DNA from: Aspidiotus rigidus
Taxonomy: Eukaryota > Arthropoda > Insecta > Hemiptera > Diaspididae
DNA length: 64,000 bases
Reading direction: 5' to 3'
Assembly (NCBI GenBank): GCA_035079385.1
Contig: JAVHKY010000056.1
Location: forward strand, 7,617,907-7,681,906
Positions 26,562 to 39,856 of this stretch are shown here, piece by piece (position 1 is the stretch's first letter; the number at the start of each line of letters is the position of its first letter). Made by a program: the position numbers and the translations under genes. The notes below the pieces were generated by a model. It had not been told where the DNA came from. It searched no databases and saw only the letters and a list, made by a program, of their open reading frames with translations.

Positions 26562-28435
26562 ATGGAAATTGTGATCTGCTATCGCTGAACCGATGTGAAA
26601 TTTGTAATCTGCGTTACTTTTCGGTTAGGATAGGCCTAAAGGGTACCATTTTGTGTCGCGAGAGATTATTTTCTGTTGAATATTCAGTTATCACAGGGGG
26701 CCTTAAATTGGAATTTTATTGCCTGGAACGATCAGCAGACTGGAAGCGTTGTTATATGTGTAGAAAGATACCATTCTCCAATTTCTGTTGATATCATCAT
26801 CCATTCAAATTCAATTGAAATTTAGTTTGAAATAATCAGCAGAATGGGAGCTTTGTTATCTGAATTGGGAGATACCATTCTCCAATTTCAGTTAATATCA
26901 TCATCTATTTAAATTCAATTGAAATGCAGTTTGAAACAATCAGCAGAATAGGAGCTTTGTTGAATGTGTAGAAAGATACCATTCTCCAATTTCTGTCCAT
27001 ATCACACTCTATCAAAATTCAATTGAAATCCAGCCTTCAGCGATCAGCAGAATGAGAGCGTTGTTATATGTGTAGGGAGATACCATTCTCCAATTTCTGT
27101 TGATATCATTATCTTTTTAAATTCAATTGAAATGCAGTTTGAAACAATCAGCAGAATGGGAGTTTTGTTATCTGTGTAGAAAGATATCATTCTCCAATTT
27201 CTGTTCATATTATCATCTATTTGAATTCAATTTAAAATTAGTATGAAACAATCAGCAGAATGGGTCCCTTGTTATATGTCAAGAAAGATATCATTCTATA
27301 ATTTCTGTTCATATCACCATCCATTTAACTTTAATTGAAATATGCTTTAAATTTCGGTTAAAATAGGCCTATTGGGTACCATTTTAAGTTACCAGAGATT
27401 ATTTTCTGTTTAATATTCAGTTTTCACAGAGGGCAATGTTTTCGAATTTTTGGGAATGTGATCGGTTATCGAGTTTTTCAACTGAACCGATATGAAATTT
27501 GTGATCGGTGTGAAATTTCTAGGATAGGCCTATTGGGTACCATTCTTAGTCGCCAGAGATTTTTTTTGTTGAAAATTCAGGTTTCACAGAGCGCGATGAT
27601 TTTGAATTATGGAGATTGTTATCAGCTATCGCATTTCTCAGCTGATCCGATATGAAATTTGTAATCTGCGTTACTTTTCGGTTAGGTTAGGTATATTGGC
27701 TTCCATTTTTAGCAGGCAGAGATTTTTTCCTCATGTTGAGAATTCAGTTTACACAGAGGGCAACAACTTCGGATTTTGGATTTCGTGTTCGGAGTTCGAG
27801 TTTTTCAACTGAACTGATATGAAATTCGTAATCTGCGTTAAATTTCGGTTAGGATAGGACTATTGGGTATCATTTTTAGTCGCCAGTAATTTTTTTCTGA
27901 TGAAAATTAAGTTTTGCATAGAAAGCGATAATTTCGAATTTTCGAAATTGTGATCTGTAGTCAAGTTTTTTTTGCTGATTCAGCTTGAAATTCGTAATCT
28001 GCGTTAAATTTCGGTTAGGATAGGACTATTGGGTATCATTTTTAGTCGCCAGTAATTTGTTTCTGATGAAAATTAAGTTTTGCATAGAAAGCGATAATTT
28101 CGAATTTTCGAAATTGTGATTTGTAGTCAAGTTTTTTTTGCTGAATCAGCATGAAATTCGTAATTTGCGTTAAATTTCGGTTAGGATAGGACTATTGGGT
28201 ATCATTTTTAGTCGCCAGTAATTTGTTTCTGATGAAAATTAAGTTTTGCATAGAAAGCGATAATTTCGAATTTTCGAAATTGTGATTCGTAGTCAAGTTT
28301 TTTTGCTGAATCAGCATGAACTTTGTAATCTGCGTTGAATTTCGGTTAGAATAGGACTATTGGGTACCATTTATAGTCGCCAGAGATTTTTTTTGTTGAA
28401 AATTCATCTTTCACACAGGGCAATGGTTTTGAATT
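26562..28435 (+). repeat. Array A unit 14 (1874 bp; super-repeat type 3 lacking one 104-mer)
   Basis: A copy of 20383-22256 with the same 104-mer deletion junction. Confidence 0.9.
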
Positions 28436-30412
28436 ATGGAAATTGTGATCTGCTATCGCTGAACCGATGTGAAATTTGTAATCTGCGTTACTTTTCGGTT
28501 AGGATAGGCCTAAAGGGTACCATTTTGTGTCGCGAGAGATTATTTTCTGTTGAATATTCAGTTATCACAGGGGGCCTTAAATTGGAATTTTATTGCCTGG
28601 AACGATCAGCAGAATTGGAGCTTTGTTATATATGTTGAAGGATACCATTCTCCAATTTCTGTCCATATCACCATTTATTTAAATTCCACGAAATCCAGCC
28701 TATAACGATCAGCAGACTGGAAGCGTTGTTATATGTGTAGAAAGATACCATTCTCCAATTTCTGTTGATATCATCATCCATTCAAATTCAATTGAAATTT
28801 AGTTTGAAATAATCAGCAGAATGGGAGCTTTGTTATCTGAATTGGGAGATACCATTCTCCAATTTCAGTTAATATCATCATCTATTTAAATTCAATTGAA
28901 ATGCAGTTTGAAACAATCAGCAGAATAGGAGCTTTGTTGAATGTGTAGAAAGATACCATTCTCCAATTTCTGTCCATATCACACTCTATCAAAATTCAAT
29001 TGAAATCCAGCCTTCAGCGATCAGCAGAATGAGAGCGTTGTTATATGTGTAGGGAGATACCATTCTCCAATTTCTGTTGATATCATTATCTTTTTAAATT
29101 CAATTGAAATGCAGTTTGAAACAATCAGCAGAATGGGAGTTTTGTTATCTGTGTAGAAAGATGTCATTCTCCAATTTCTGTTCATATTATCATCTATTTG
29201 AATTCAATTTAAAATTAGTATGAAACAATCAGCAGAATGGGTCCCTTGTTATATGTCAAGAAAGATATCATTCTATAATTTCTGTTCATATCACCATCCA
29301 TTTAACTTTAATTGAAATATGCTTTAAATTTCGGTTAAAATAGGCCTATTGGGTACCATTTTAAGTTACCAGAGATTATTTTCTGTTTAATATTCAGTTT
29401 TCACAGAGGGCAATGTTTTCGAATTTTTGGGAATGTGATCGGTTATCGAGTTTTTCAACTGAACCGATATGAAATTTGTGATCGGTGTGAAATTTCTAGG
29501 ATAGGCCTATTGGGTACCATTCTTAGTCGCCAGAGATTTTTTTTGTTGAAAATTCAGGTTTCACAGAGCGCGATGATTTTGAATTATGGAGATTGTTATC
29601 AGCTATCGCATTTCTCAGCTGATCCGATATGAAATTTGTAATCTGCGTTACTTTTCGGTTAGGTTAGGTATATTGGCTTCCATTTTTAGCAGGCAGAGAT
29701 TTTTTCCTCATGTTGAGAATTCAGTTTACACAGAGGGCAACAACTTCGGATTTTGGATTTCGTGTTCGGAGTTCGAGTTTTTCAACTGAACTGATATGAA
29801 ATTCGTAATCTGCGTTAAATTTCGGTTAGGATAGGACTATTGGGTATCATTTTTAGTCGCCAGTAATTTTTTTCTGATGAAAATTAAGTTTTGCATAGAA
29901 AGCGATAATTTCGAATTTTCGAAATTGTGATCTGTAGTCAAGTTTTTTTTGCTGATTCAGCTTGAAATTCGTAATCTGCGTTAAATTTCGGTTAGGATAG
30001 GACTATTGGGTATCATTTTTAGTCGCCAGTAATTTGTTTCTGATGAAAATTAAGTTTTGCATAGAAAGCGATAATTTCGAATTTTCGAAATTGTGATTTG
30101 TAGTCAAGTTTTTTTTGCTGAATCAGCATGAAATTCGTAATTTGCGTTAAATTTCGGTTAGGATAGGACTATTGGGTATCATTTTTAGTCGCCAGTAATT
30201 TGTTTCTGATGAAAATTAAGTTTTGCATAGAAAGCGATAATTTCGAATTTTCGAAATTGTGATTCGTAGTCAAGTTTTTTTGCTGAATCAGCATGAACTT
30301 TGTAATCTGCGTTGAATTTCGGTTAGAATAGGACTATTGGGTACCATTTATAGTCGCCAGAGATTTTTTTTGTTGAAAATTCATCTTTCACACAGGGCAA
30401 TGGTTTTGAATT
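28436..30412 (+). repeat. Array A unit 15 (1977 bp; type 3, full number of 104-mers)
   Basis: Like 14101-16077, with the 10-bp deletion but no 104-mer loss. It directly follows another type-3 unit, so the 1-2-3 order breaks here. Confidence 0.9.
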
Positions 30413-32399
30413 ATGGAAATTGTGAACTGCTATCGCATTTTTCAGCTGAACCGATGTGAAATTTGTAATCTGCGTTACTTCTCGGTTAGGATAGGCCTAA
30501 AGGGTACCATTTTGTGTCGCGAGAGATTATTTTCTGTTGAATATTCAGTTATCACAGGGGGCCTTAAATTGGAATTTTATTGCCTGGAACGATCAGCAGA
30601 ATTGGAGCTTTGTTATATATGTTGAAGGATACCATTCTCCAATTTCTGTCCATATCACCATTTATTTAAATTCCACGAAATCCAGCCTATAACGATCAGC
30701 AGACTGGAAGCGTTGTTATATGTGTAGAAAGATACCATTCCCCAATTTCTGTTGATATCATCATCCATTCAAATTCAATTGAAATTTAGTTTGAAATAAT
30801 CAGCAGAATGGGAGCTTTGTTATCTGAATTGGGAGATACCATTCTCCAATTTCAGTTAATATCATCATCTATTTAAATTCAATTGAAATGCAGTTTGAAA
30901 CAATCAGCAGAATAGGAGCTTTGTTGAATGTGTAGAAAGATACCATTCTCCAATTTCTGTCCATATCACACTCTATCAAAATTCAATTGAAATCCAGCCT
31001 TCAGCGACCAGCAGAATGAGAGCGTTGTTATATGTGTAGGGAGATAGCATTCTCCAATTTCTGTTGATATCATTATCTATTTAAATTCAATTGAAAGTCA
31101 GTTTGAAACAATCAGCAGAATGGGAGTTTTGTTATCTGTGTAGAAAGATATCATTCTCCAATTTCTGTTCATATTATCATCTATTTGAATTCAATTTAAA
31201 ATTAGTATGAAACAATCAGCAGAATGGGTCCCTTGTTATATGTCAAGAAAGATATCATTCTATAATTTCTGTTCATATCACCATCCATTTAACTTTAATC
31301 GAAATATGCTTTAAATTTCGGTTAAAATAGGCCTATTGGGTACCATTTTAAGTTACCAGAGATTATTTTCTGTTTAATATTCAGTTTTCAAAGAGGGCAA
31401 TATTTTCGAATATTTGGGAATGTGATCGGTTATCGAGTTTTTCAACTGAACCGATATGAAATTTGTGATCGGTGTTAAATTTCTAGGATAGGCCTATTGG
31501 GTACCATTCTTAGTCGCTAGAGATTTTTTTTGTTGAAAATTCTGTTTTCACAGACCGCGATGATTTTGAATTATGGAGATTGTTATCAGCTATCGCATTT
31601 CTCAGCTGATCCGATATGAAATTTGTAATCTGCGTTACTTTTCGGTTAGGTTAGGTATATTGGCTTCCATTTTTAGCAGGCAGAGATTTTTTCCTCATGT
31701 TGAGAATTCAGTTTACACAGAGGGCAACAACTTCGGATTTTGGATTTCGTGTTCGGAGTTCGAGTTTTTCAACTGAACTGATATGAAATTCGTAATCTGC
31801 GTTAAATTTCGGTTAGGATAGGACTATTGGGTATCATTTTTAGTCGCCAGTAATTTTTTTCTGATGAAAATTAAGTTTTGCATAGAAAGCGATAATTTCG
31901 AATTTTCGAAATTGTGATCTGTAGTCAAGTTTTTTTTGCTGATTCAGCTTGAAATTCGTAATCTGCGTTAAATTTCGGTTAGGATAGGACTATTGGGTAT
32001 CATTTTTAGTCGCCAGTAATTTGTTTCTGATGAAAATTAAGTTTTGCATAGAAAGCGATAATTTCGAATTTTCGAAATTGTGATTTGTAGTCAAGTTTTT
32101 TTTGCTGAATCAGCATGAAATTCGTAATTTGCGTTAAATTTCGGTTAGGATAGGACTATTGGGTATCATTTTTAGTCGCCAGTAATTTGTTTCTGATGAA
32201 AATTAAGTTTTGCATAGAAAGCGATAATTTCGAATTTTCGAAATTGTGATTCGTAGTCAAGTTTTTTTGCTGAATCAGCATGAACTTTGTAATCTGCGTT
32301 GAATTTCGGTTAGAATAGGACTATTGGGTACCATTTATAGTCGCCAGAGATTTTTTTTGTTGAAAATTCATCTTTCACACAGGGCAATGGTTTTGAATT
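30413..32399 (+). repeat. Array A unit 16 (1987 bp; chimera of types 3 and 2)
   Basis: Type-3 marks 'gccttaaattgg' (about 30560) and 'ggttaggtatattgg' (about 31648) flank type-2 marks 'gcgaccagcag' (about 31006), 'gagatagcattctcc' (about 31041) and 'caaagagggcaatattttcg' (about 31389). The 10-bp deletion of type 3 is absent. Confidence 0.88.
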
Positions 32400-34387
32400 A
32401 TGGAAATTGTGAACTGCTATCGCATTTTTCAGCTGAACCGATGTGAAATTTGTAATCTGCGTTACTTCTCGGTTAGGATAGGCCTAAAGGGTACCATTTT
32501 GTGTCGCGAGAGATTATTTTCTCTTGAATATTCAGTTATCACAGGGGGCATTGAATTGGAATTTTATTGCGTGGAACGATCAGCAGAATTGGAGCTTTGT
32601 TATATATGTCGAAGGATACCATTCTCCAATTTCTGTCCATATCACCATCTATTTAAATTCAATGAAATCCAGCCTATAACGATCAGCAGACTGGAAGCGT
32701 TGTTATATGTGTAGAAAGATACCATTCTCCAATTTCTGTTGATATCATCATCGATTCAAATTCAATTGAAATTTAGTTTGAAACAATCAGCAGAATGGGA
32801 GCTTTGTTATCTGAATTGGGAGATACCATTCTCCAATTTCAGTTAATATCATTATCTATTTAAATTCAATTGAAATTTAGTTTGAAACAATCAGCAGAAT
32901 AGGAGCTTTGTTGAATGTGTAGAAAGATACCATTCTCCAATTTCTGTCCATATCACACTCTATTAAAATTCAATTGAAATCCAGCCTTCAGCGATCAGCA
33001 GAATGAGAGCGTTGTTATATGTGTAGGGAGATACCATTCTCCAATTTCTGTTGATATCATTATCTATTTAAATTCAATTGAAATGCAGTTTGAAACAATC
33101 AGCAGAATGGGAGTTTTTTTATCTGTGTAGAAAGATATCATTCTCCAATTTCTGTTCATATTATCATCTATTTGAATTCAATTTAAAATTAGTATGAAAC
33201 AATCAGCAGAATGGGTCCCTTGTTATATGTCAAGAAAGATATCATTCTATAATTTCTGTTCATATCACCATCCATTTAACTTTCATTGAAATATGCTTTA
33301 AATTTCGGTTAAAATAGGCCTATTGGGTACCATATTAAGTTACTAGAGATTATTTTCTGTTTAATATTCAGTTTTCACAGAGGGCAATATTATCGAATTT
33401 TTGGGAATGTGATCGGTTATGGAGTTTTTCCACTGAACCGATATGAAATTTGTGATCGGTGTTACATTCCTAGGATAGGCCTATTGGGTACCATTCTTAG
33501 TCGCCAGAGATTTTTTTTGTTGAAAATTCAGTTTTCACAGAGCGCGATGATTTTGAATTATGGAGATTGTTATCAGCTATCGCATTTTTCAGCTGATCCA
33601 ATATGAAATTCTTAATCTGCGTTACTTTTCGGTTAGGTTAGGTCTATTGGCTTCCATTTTTAGCAGGCAGAGATTTTTTCCTGATATTGGGAATTCAGTT
33701 TACACAGAGGGCAACAACTTCGGATTTTGGATTTCGTATTCGGAGTTCGAGTTTTTCAACTGAACTGATATGAAATTCGTAATCTGCGTTAAATTTCGGT
33801 TAGGATAGGACTATTGGGTATCATTTTTAGTCGCCAGTAATTTTTTTCTGATGAAAATTATGTTTTACATAGAAAGCGATAATTTCGAATTTTCGGAATT
33901 GTGATTTGTAGTCAAGTTTTTTTCCTGAATCAGCATGAAATTTGTAATCTGCGTTATATTTCGGTTAGGATAGGACTATTTGGTATCATTTTTAGTCGCC
34001 AGTAATTTGTTTCTGATGAAAATTAAGTTTTGCATAGAAAGCGATAATTTCGAATTTTCGAAATTGTGATTTGTAGTCAAGTTTTTTTTTGCTGAATCAG
34101 CATGAAATTCGTAATTTGCGTTAAATTTCGGTTAGGATAGGACTATTGGGTATCATTTTTAGTCGCCAGTAATTTTTTTCTGATGAAAATTAAGTTTTGC
34201 ATAGAAAGCGATAATTTCGAATTTTCGAAATTGTGATTTGTAGTCAAGTTTTTTTTGCTGAATCAGCATGAACTTTGTAATCTGCGTTGAATTTCGGTTA
34301 GAATAGGACTATTGGGTACCATTTATAGTCGCCAGAGATTTTTTTTGTTGAAAATTCATCTTTCACACAGGGCAATGGTTTTGAATT
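32400..34387 (+). repeat. Array A unit 17 (1988 bp)
   Basis: Carries 'gatattgggaattc' and 'gatccaatatg', shared with unit 1, and 'gaaaattatgttttacatag' near 33852, shared with position 1969. The 104-mer part resembles the unit at 16078. Confidence 0.9.
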
Positions 34388-36212
34388 ATGGAAATTGTGA
34401 ACTGCTATCGCATTTTTCAGCTGAACCGATGTGAAATTTGTAATCTGCGTTACTTCTCGGTTAGGATAGGCCTAAAGGGTACCATTTTGTGTCGCGAGAG
34501 ATTATTTTCTCTTGAATATTCAGTTATCACAGGGGGCATTGAATTGGAATTTTATTGCGTGGAACGATCAGCAGAATTGGAGCTTTGTTATATATGTCGA
34601 AGGATACCATTCTCCAATTTCTGTCCATATATATCACCATCTATTTAAATTCAATGAAATCCAGCCTATAACGATCAGCAGACTGGAAGCGTTGTTATAT
34701 GTGTAGAAAGATACCATTCTCCAATTTCTGTTGATATCATCATCGATTCAAATTCAATTGAAATTTAGTTTGAAACAATCAGCAGAATGGGAGCTTTGTT
34801 ATCTGAATTGGGAGATACCATTCTCCAATTTCAGTTAATATCAACATCTATTTAAATTCAATTGAAATTTAGTTTGAAACAATCAGCAGAATAGGAGCTT
34901 TGTTGAATGTGTAGAAAGATACCATTCTCCAATTTCTGTCCATATCACACTCTATCAAAATTCAATTGAAATCCAGCCTTCAGCGATCAGCAGAATGAGA
35001 GCGTTGTTATATGTGTAGGGAGATACCATTCTCCAATTTCTGTTGATATCATTATCTATTTAAATTCAATTGAAAGTCAGTTTGAAACAATCAGCAGAAT
35101 GGGAGTTTTGTTATCTGTGTAGAAAGATATCATTCTCCAATTTCTGTTCATATTATCATCAATTTGAATTCAATTTAAAATTAGTATGAAACAATCAGCA
35201 GAATGGGTCCCTTGTTATATGTAAAGAAAGATATCATTCTATAATTTCTGTTCATATCACCATCCATTTAACTTTCATTGAAATATGCTTTAAATTTCGG
35301 TTAAAATAGGCCTATTGGGTACCATTTTAAGTTACTAGAGATTATGTTCTGTTTAATATTCAGTTTTCACATAGGGCAATATTATCGAATTTTTGGGAAT
35401 GTGATCGGTTATCGAGTTTTTCCACTGAACCGATATGAAATTTGTGATCGGTGTTACATTCCTAGGATAGGCCTATTGGGTACCATTCTTAGTCGCCAGA
35501 GATTTTTTTTGTTGAAAATTCAGTTTTCACAGAGCGCGATGATTTTGAATTATGGAGATTGTTATCAGCTATCGCATTTTTCAGCTGATCCGATATGAAA
35601 TTCTTAATCTGCGTTACTTTTCGGTTAGGTTAGGTCTATTGGCTTCCATTTTTAGCAGGCAGAGATTTTTTCCTGATATTGAGAATTCAGTTTACACAGA
35701 GGGCAACAACTTCGCATTTTGGATTTCGTATTCGGAGTTCGAGTTTTTCAACTGAACTGATATGAAATTCGTAATCTGCGTTAAATTTCGGTTAGGATAG
35801 GACTATTGGGTATCATTTTTAGTCGCCAGTAATTTGTTTCTGATGAAAATTAAGTTTTGCATAGAAAGCGATAATTTCGAATTTTCGAAATTGTGATTTG
35901 TAGTCAAGTTTTTTTTGCTGAATCAGCATGAAATTCGTAATTTGCGTTAAATTTCGGTTAGGATAGGACTATTGGGTATCATTTTTAGTCGCCAGTAATT
36001 TTTGTCTGATGAAAATTAAGTTTTGTATAGAAAGCGATAATTTCGAATTTTCGAAATTGTGATTCGTAGTCAAGTTTTTTTGCTGAATCAGCATGAACTT
36101 TGTAATCTGCGTTGAATTTCGGTTAGAATAGGACTATTGGGTACCATTTATAGTCGCCAGAGATTTTTTTTGTTGAAAATTCATCTTTCACACAGGGCAA
36201 TGGTTTTGAATT
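34388..36212 (+). repeat. Array A unit 18 (1825 bp)
   Basis: Long 'catatatatcacc' form and 'gagattatgttctg', both matching unit 5 at an offset of 26417 bp. Confidence 0.9.
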
Positions 36213-38033
36213 ATGGAAATTGTGATCTGCTATCGCATTTTTCAGCTGAACCGATGTGAAATTTGTAATCTGCGTTACTTCTCGGTTAGGATAGGCCTAA
36301 AGGGTACCATTTTGTGTCGCGAGAGATTATTTTCTCTTGAATATTCAGTTATCACAGGGGGCATTGAATTGGAATTTTATTGCGTGGAACGATCAGCAGA
36401 ATTGGAGCTTTGTTATATATGTTGAAGGATACCATTCTCCAATTTCTGTCCATATCACCATCTATTTAAATTCAATGAAATCCAGCCTATAACGATCAGC
36501 AGACTGGAAGCGTTGTTATATGTGTAGAAAGATACCATTCTCCAATTTCTGTTGATATCATCATCGATTCAAATTCAATTGAAATTTAGTTTGAAACAAT
36601 CAGCAGAATGGGAGCTTTGTTATCTGAATTGGGAGATACCATTCTCCAATTTCAGTTAATATCAACATCTATTTAAATTCAATTGAAATTTAGTTTGAAA
36701 CAATCAGCAGAATAGGAGCTTTGTTGAATGTGTAGAAAGATACCATTCTCCAATTTCTGTCCATATCACACTCTATCAAAATTCAATTGAAATCCAGCCT
36801 TCAGCGATCAGCAGAATGAGAGCGTTGTTATATGTGTAGGGAGATACCATTCTCCAATTTCTGTTGATATCATTATCTATTTAAATTCAATTGAAAGTCA
36901 GTTTGAAACAATCAGCAGAATGGGAGTTTTGTTATCCGTGTAGAAAGATATCATTCTCCAATTTCTGTTCATATTATCATCTATTTGAATTCAATTTAAA
37001 ATTAGTATGAAACAATCAGCAGAATGGGTCCCTTGTTATATGTAAAAAAAGATATCATTCTATAATTTCTGTTCATATCACCATCCATTTAACTTTCATT
37101 GAAATATGCTTTAAATTTCGGTTAAAATAGGCCTATTGGGTACCATTTTAAGTTACTAGAGATTATTTTCTGTTTAATATTCAGTTTTCACATAGGGCAA
37201 TATTATCGAATTTTTGGGAATGTGATCGGTTATCGAGTTTTTCCACTGAACCGATATGAAATTTGTGATCGGTGTTACATTCCTAGGATAGGCCTATTGG
37301 GTACCATTCTTAGTCGCCAGAGATTTTTTTTGTTGAAAATTCAGTTTTCACAGAGCGCGATGATTTTGAATTATGGAGATTGTTATCAGCTATCGCATTT
37401 TTCAACTGATCCGATATGAAATTCTTAATCTGCGTTACTTTTCGGTTAGGTTAGGTCTATTGGCTTCCATTTTTAGCAGGCAGAGATTTTTTCCTGATAT
37501 TGAGAATTTAGTTTACACAGAGGGCAACAACTTCGGATTTTGGATTTCGTATTCGGAGTTCGAGTTTTTCAACTGAACTGATATGAAATTCGTAATCTGC
37601 GTTAAATTTCGGTTAGGATAGGACTATTGGGTATCATTTTTAGTCGCCAGTAATTTGTTTCTGATGAAAATTAAGTTTTGCATAGAAAGCGATAATTTCG
37701 AATTTTCGAAATTGTGATTTGTAGTCAAGTTTTTTTTGCTGAATCAGCATGAAATTCGTAATTTGCGTTAAATTTCGGTTAGGATAGGACTATTGGGTAT
37801 CATTTTTAGTCGCCAGTAATTTTTTTCTGATGAAAATTATGTTTTGCATAGAAAGCGATAATTTCGAATTTTCGAAATTGTGATTCGTAGTCAAGTTTTT
37901 TTGCTGAATCAGCATGAACTTTGTAATCTGCGTTGAATTTCGGTTAGAATAGGACTATTGGGTACCATTTATAGTCGCCAGAGATTTTTTTTGTTGAAAA
38001 TTCATCTTTCACACAGGGCAATGGTTTTGAATT
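36213..38033 (+). repeat. Array A unit 19 (1821 bp)
   Basis: Carries 'gagaatttagtttac' and a private 'tttttcaactgatccg' near 37400. Corresponds to unit 3 at an offset of 31885 bp, with one R monomer fewer. Confidence 0.9.
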
Positions 38034-39856
38034 ATGGAAATTGTGATCTGCTATCGCATTTTTCAGCTGAACCGATGTGAAATTTGTAATCTGCGTTACT
38101 TCTCGGTTAGGATAGGCCTAAAGGGTACCATTTTGTGTCGCGAGAGATTATTTTCTCTTGAATATTCAGTTATCACAGGGGGCATTGAATTGGAATTTTA
38201 TTGCGTGGAACGATCAGCAGAATTGGAGCTTTGTTATATATGTTGAAGGATACCATTCTCCAATTTCTGTCCATATCACCATCTATTTAAATTCAATGAA
38301 ATCCAGCCTATAACGATCAGCAGACTGGAAGCGTTGTTATATGTGTAGAAAGATACCATTCTCCAATTTCTGTTGATATCATCATCGATTCAAATTCAAT
38401 TGAAATTTAGTTTGAAACAATCAGCAGAATGGGAGCTTTGTTATCTGAATTGGGAGATACCATTCTCCAATTTCAGTTAATATCAACATCTATTTAAATT
38501 CAATTGAAATTTAGTTTGAAACAATCAGCAGAATAGGAGCTTTGTTGAATGTGTAGAAAGATACCATTCTCCAATTTCTGTCCATATCACACTCTATCAA
38601 AATTCAATTGAAATCCAGCCTTCAGCGATCAGCAGAATGAGAGCGTTGTTATATGTGTAGGGAGATACCATTCTCCAATTTCTGTTGATATCATTATCTA
38701 TTTAAATTCAATTGAAAGTCAGTTTGAAACAATCAGCAGAATGGGAGTTTTGTTATCTGTGTAGAAAGATATCATTCTCCAATTTCTGTTCATATTATCA
38801 TCTATTTGAATTCAATTTAAAATTAGTATGAAACAATCAGCAGAATGGGTCCCTTGTTATATGTAAAAAAAGATATCATTCTATAATTTCTGTTCATATC
38901 ACCATCCATTTAACTTTCATTGAAATATGCTTTAAATTTCGGTTAAAATAGGCCTATTGGGTACCATTTTAAGTTACTAGAGATTATTTTCTGTTTAATA
39001 TTCAGTTTTCACATAGGGCAATATTATCGAATTTTCGGGAATGTGATCGGTTATCGAGTTTTTCCACTGAACCGATATGAAATTTGTGATCGGTGTTACA
39101 TTCCTAGGATAGGCCTATTGGGTACCATTCTTAGTCGCCAGAGATTTTTTTTGTTGAAAATTCAGTTTTCACAGAGCGCGATGATTTTGAATTATGGAGA
39201 TTGTTATCAGCTATCGCATTTTTCAGCTGATCCGATATGAAATTCTTAATCTGCGTTACTTTTCGGTTAGGTTAGGTCTATTGGCTTCCATTTTTAGCAG
39301 GCAGAGATTTTTTCCTGATATTGAGAATTCAGTTTATACACAGAGGGCAACAACTTCGCATTTTGGATTTCGTATTCGGAGTTCGAGTTTTTCAACTGAA
39401 CTGATATGAAATTCGTAATCTGCGTTAAATTTCGGTTAGGATAGGACTATTGGGTATCATTTTTAGTCGCCAGTAATTTGTTTCTGATGAAAATTAAGTT
39501 TTGCATAGAAAGCGATAATTTCGAATTTTCGAAATTGTGATTTGTAGTCAAGTTTTTTTTGCTGAATCAGCATGAAATTCGTAATTTGCGTTAAATTTCG
39601 GTTAGGATAGGACTATTGGGTATCATTTTTAGTCGCCAGTAATTTGTTTCTGATGAAAATTAAGTTTTGCATAGAAAGCGATAATTTCGAATTTTGGAAA
39701 TTGTGATTCGTAGTCAAGTTTTTTTGCTGAATCAGCATGAACTTTGTAATCTGCGTTGAATTTCGGTTAGAATAGGACTATTGGGTACCATTTATAGTCG
39801 CCAGAGATTTTTTTTGTTGAAAATTCATCTTTCACACAGGGCAATGGTTTTGAATT
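38034..39856 (+). repeat. Array A unit 20 (1823 bp)
   Basis: Shares the TA insertion 'gtttatacacag' with unit 4 but has one R monomer more. Confidence 0.9.

Larger units (their letters stand above)
22257..28435 (+). repeat. Super-repeat copy 3 (6179 bp)
   Basis: Units of 1987, 2318 and 1874 bp, repeating copy 2 at an exact offset of 6179 bp for all three unit starts. Confidence 0.88.
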
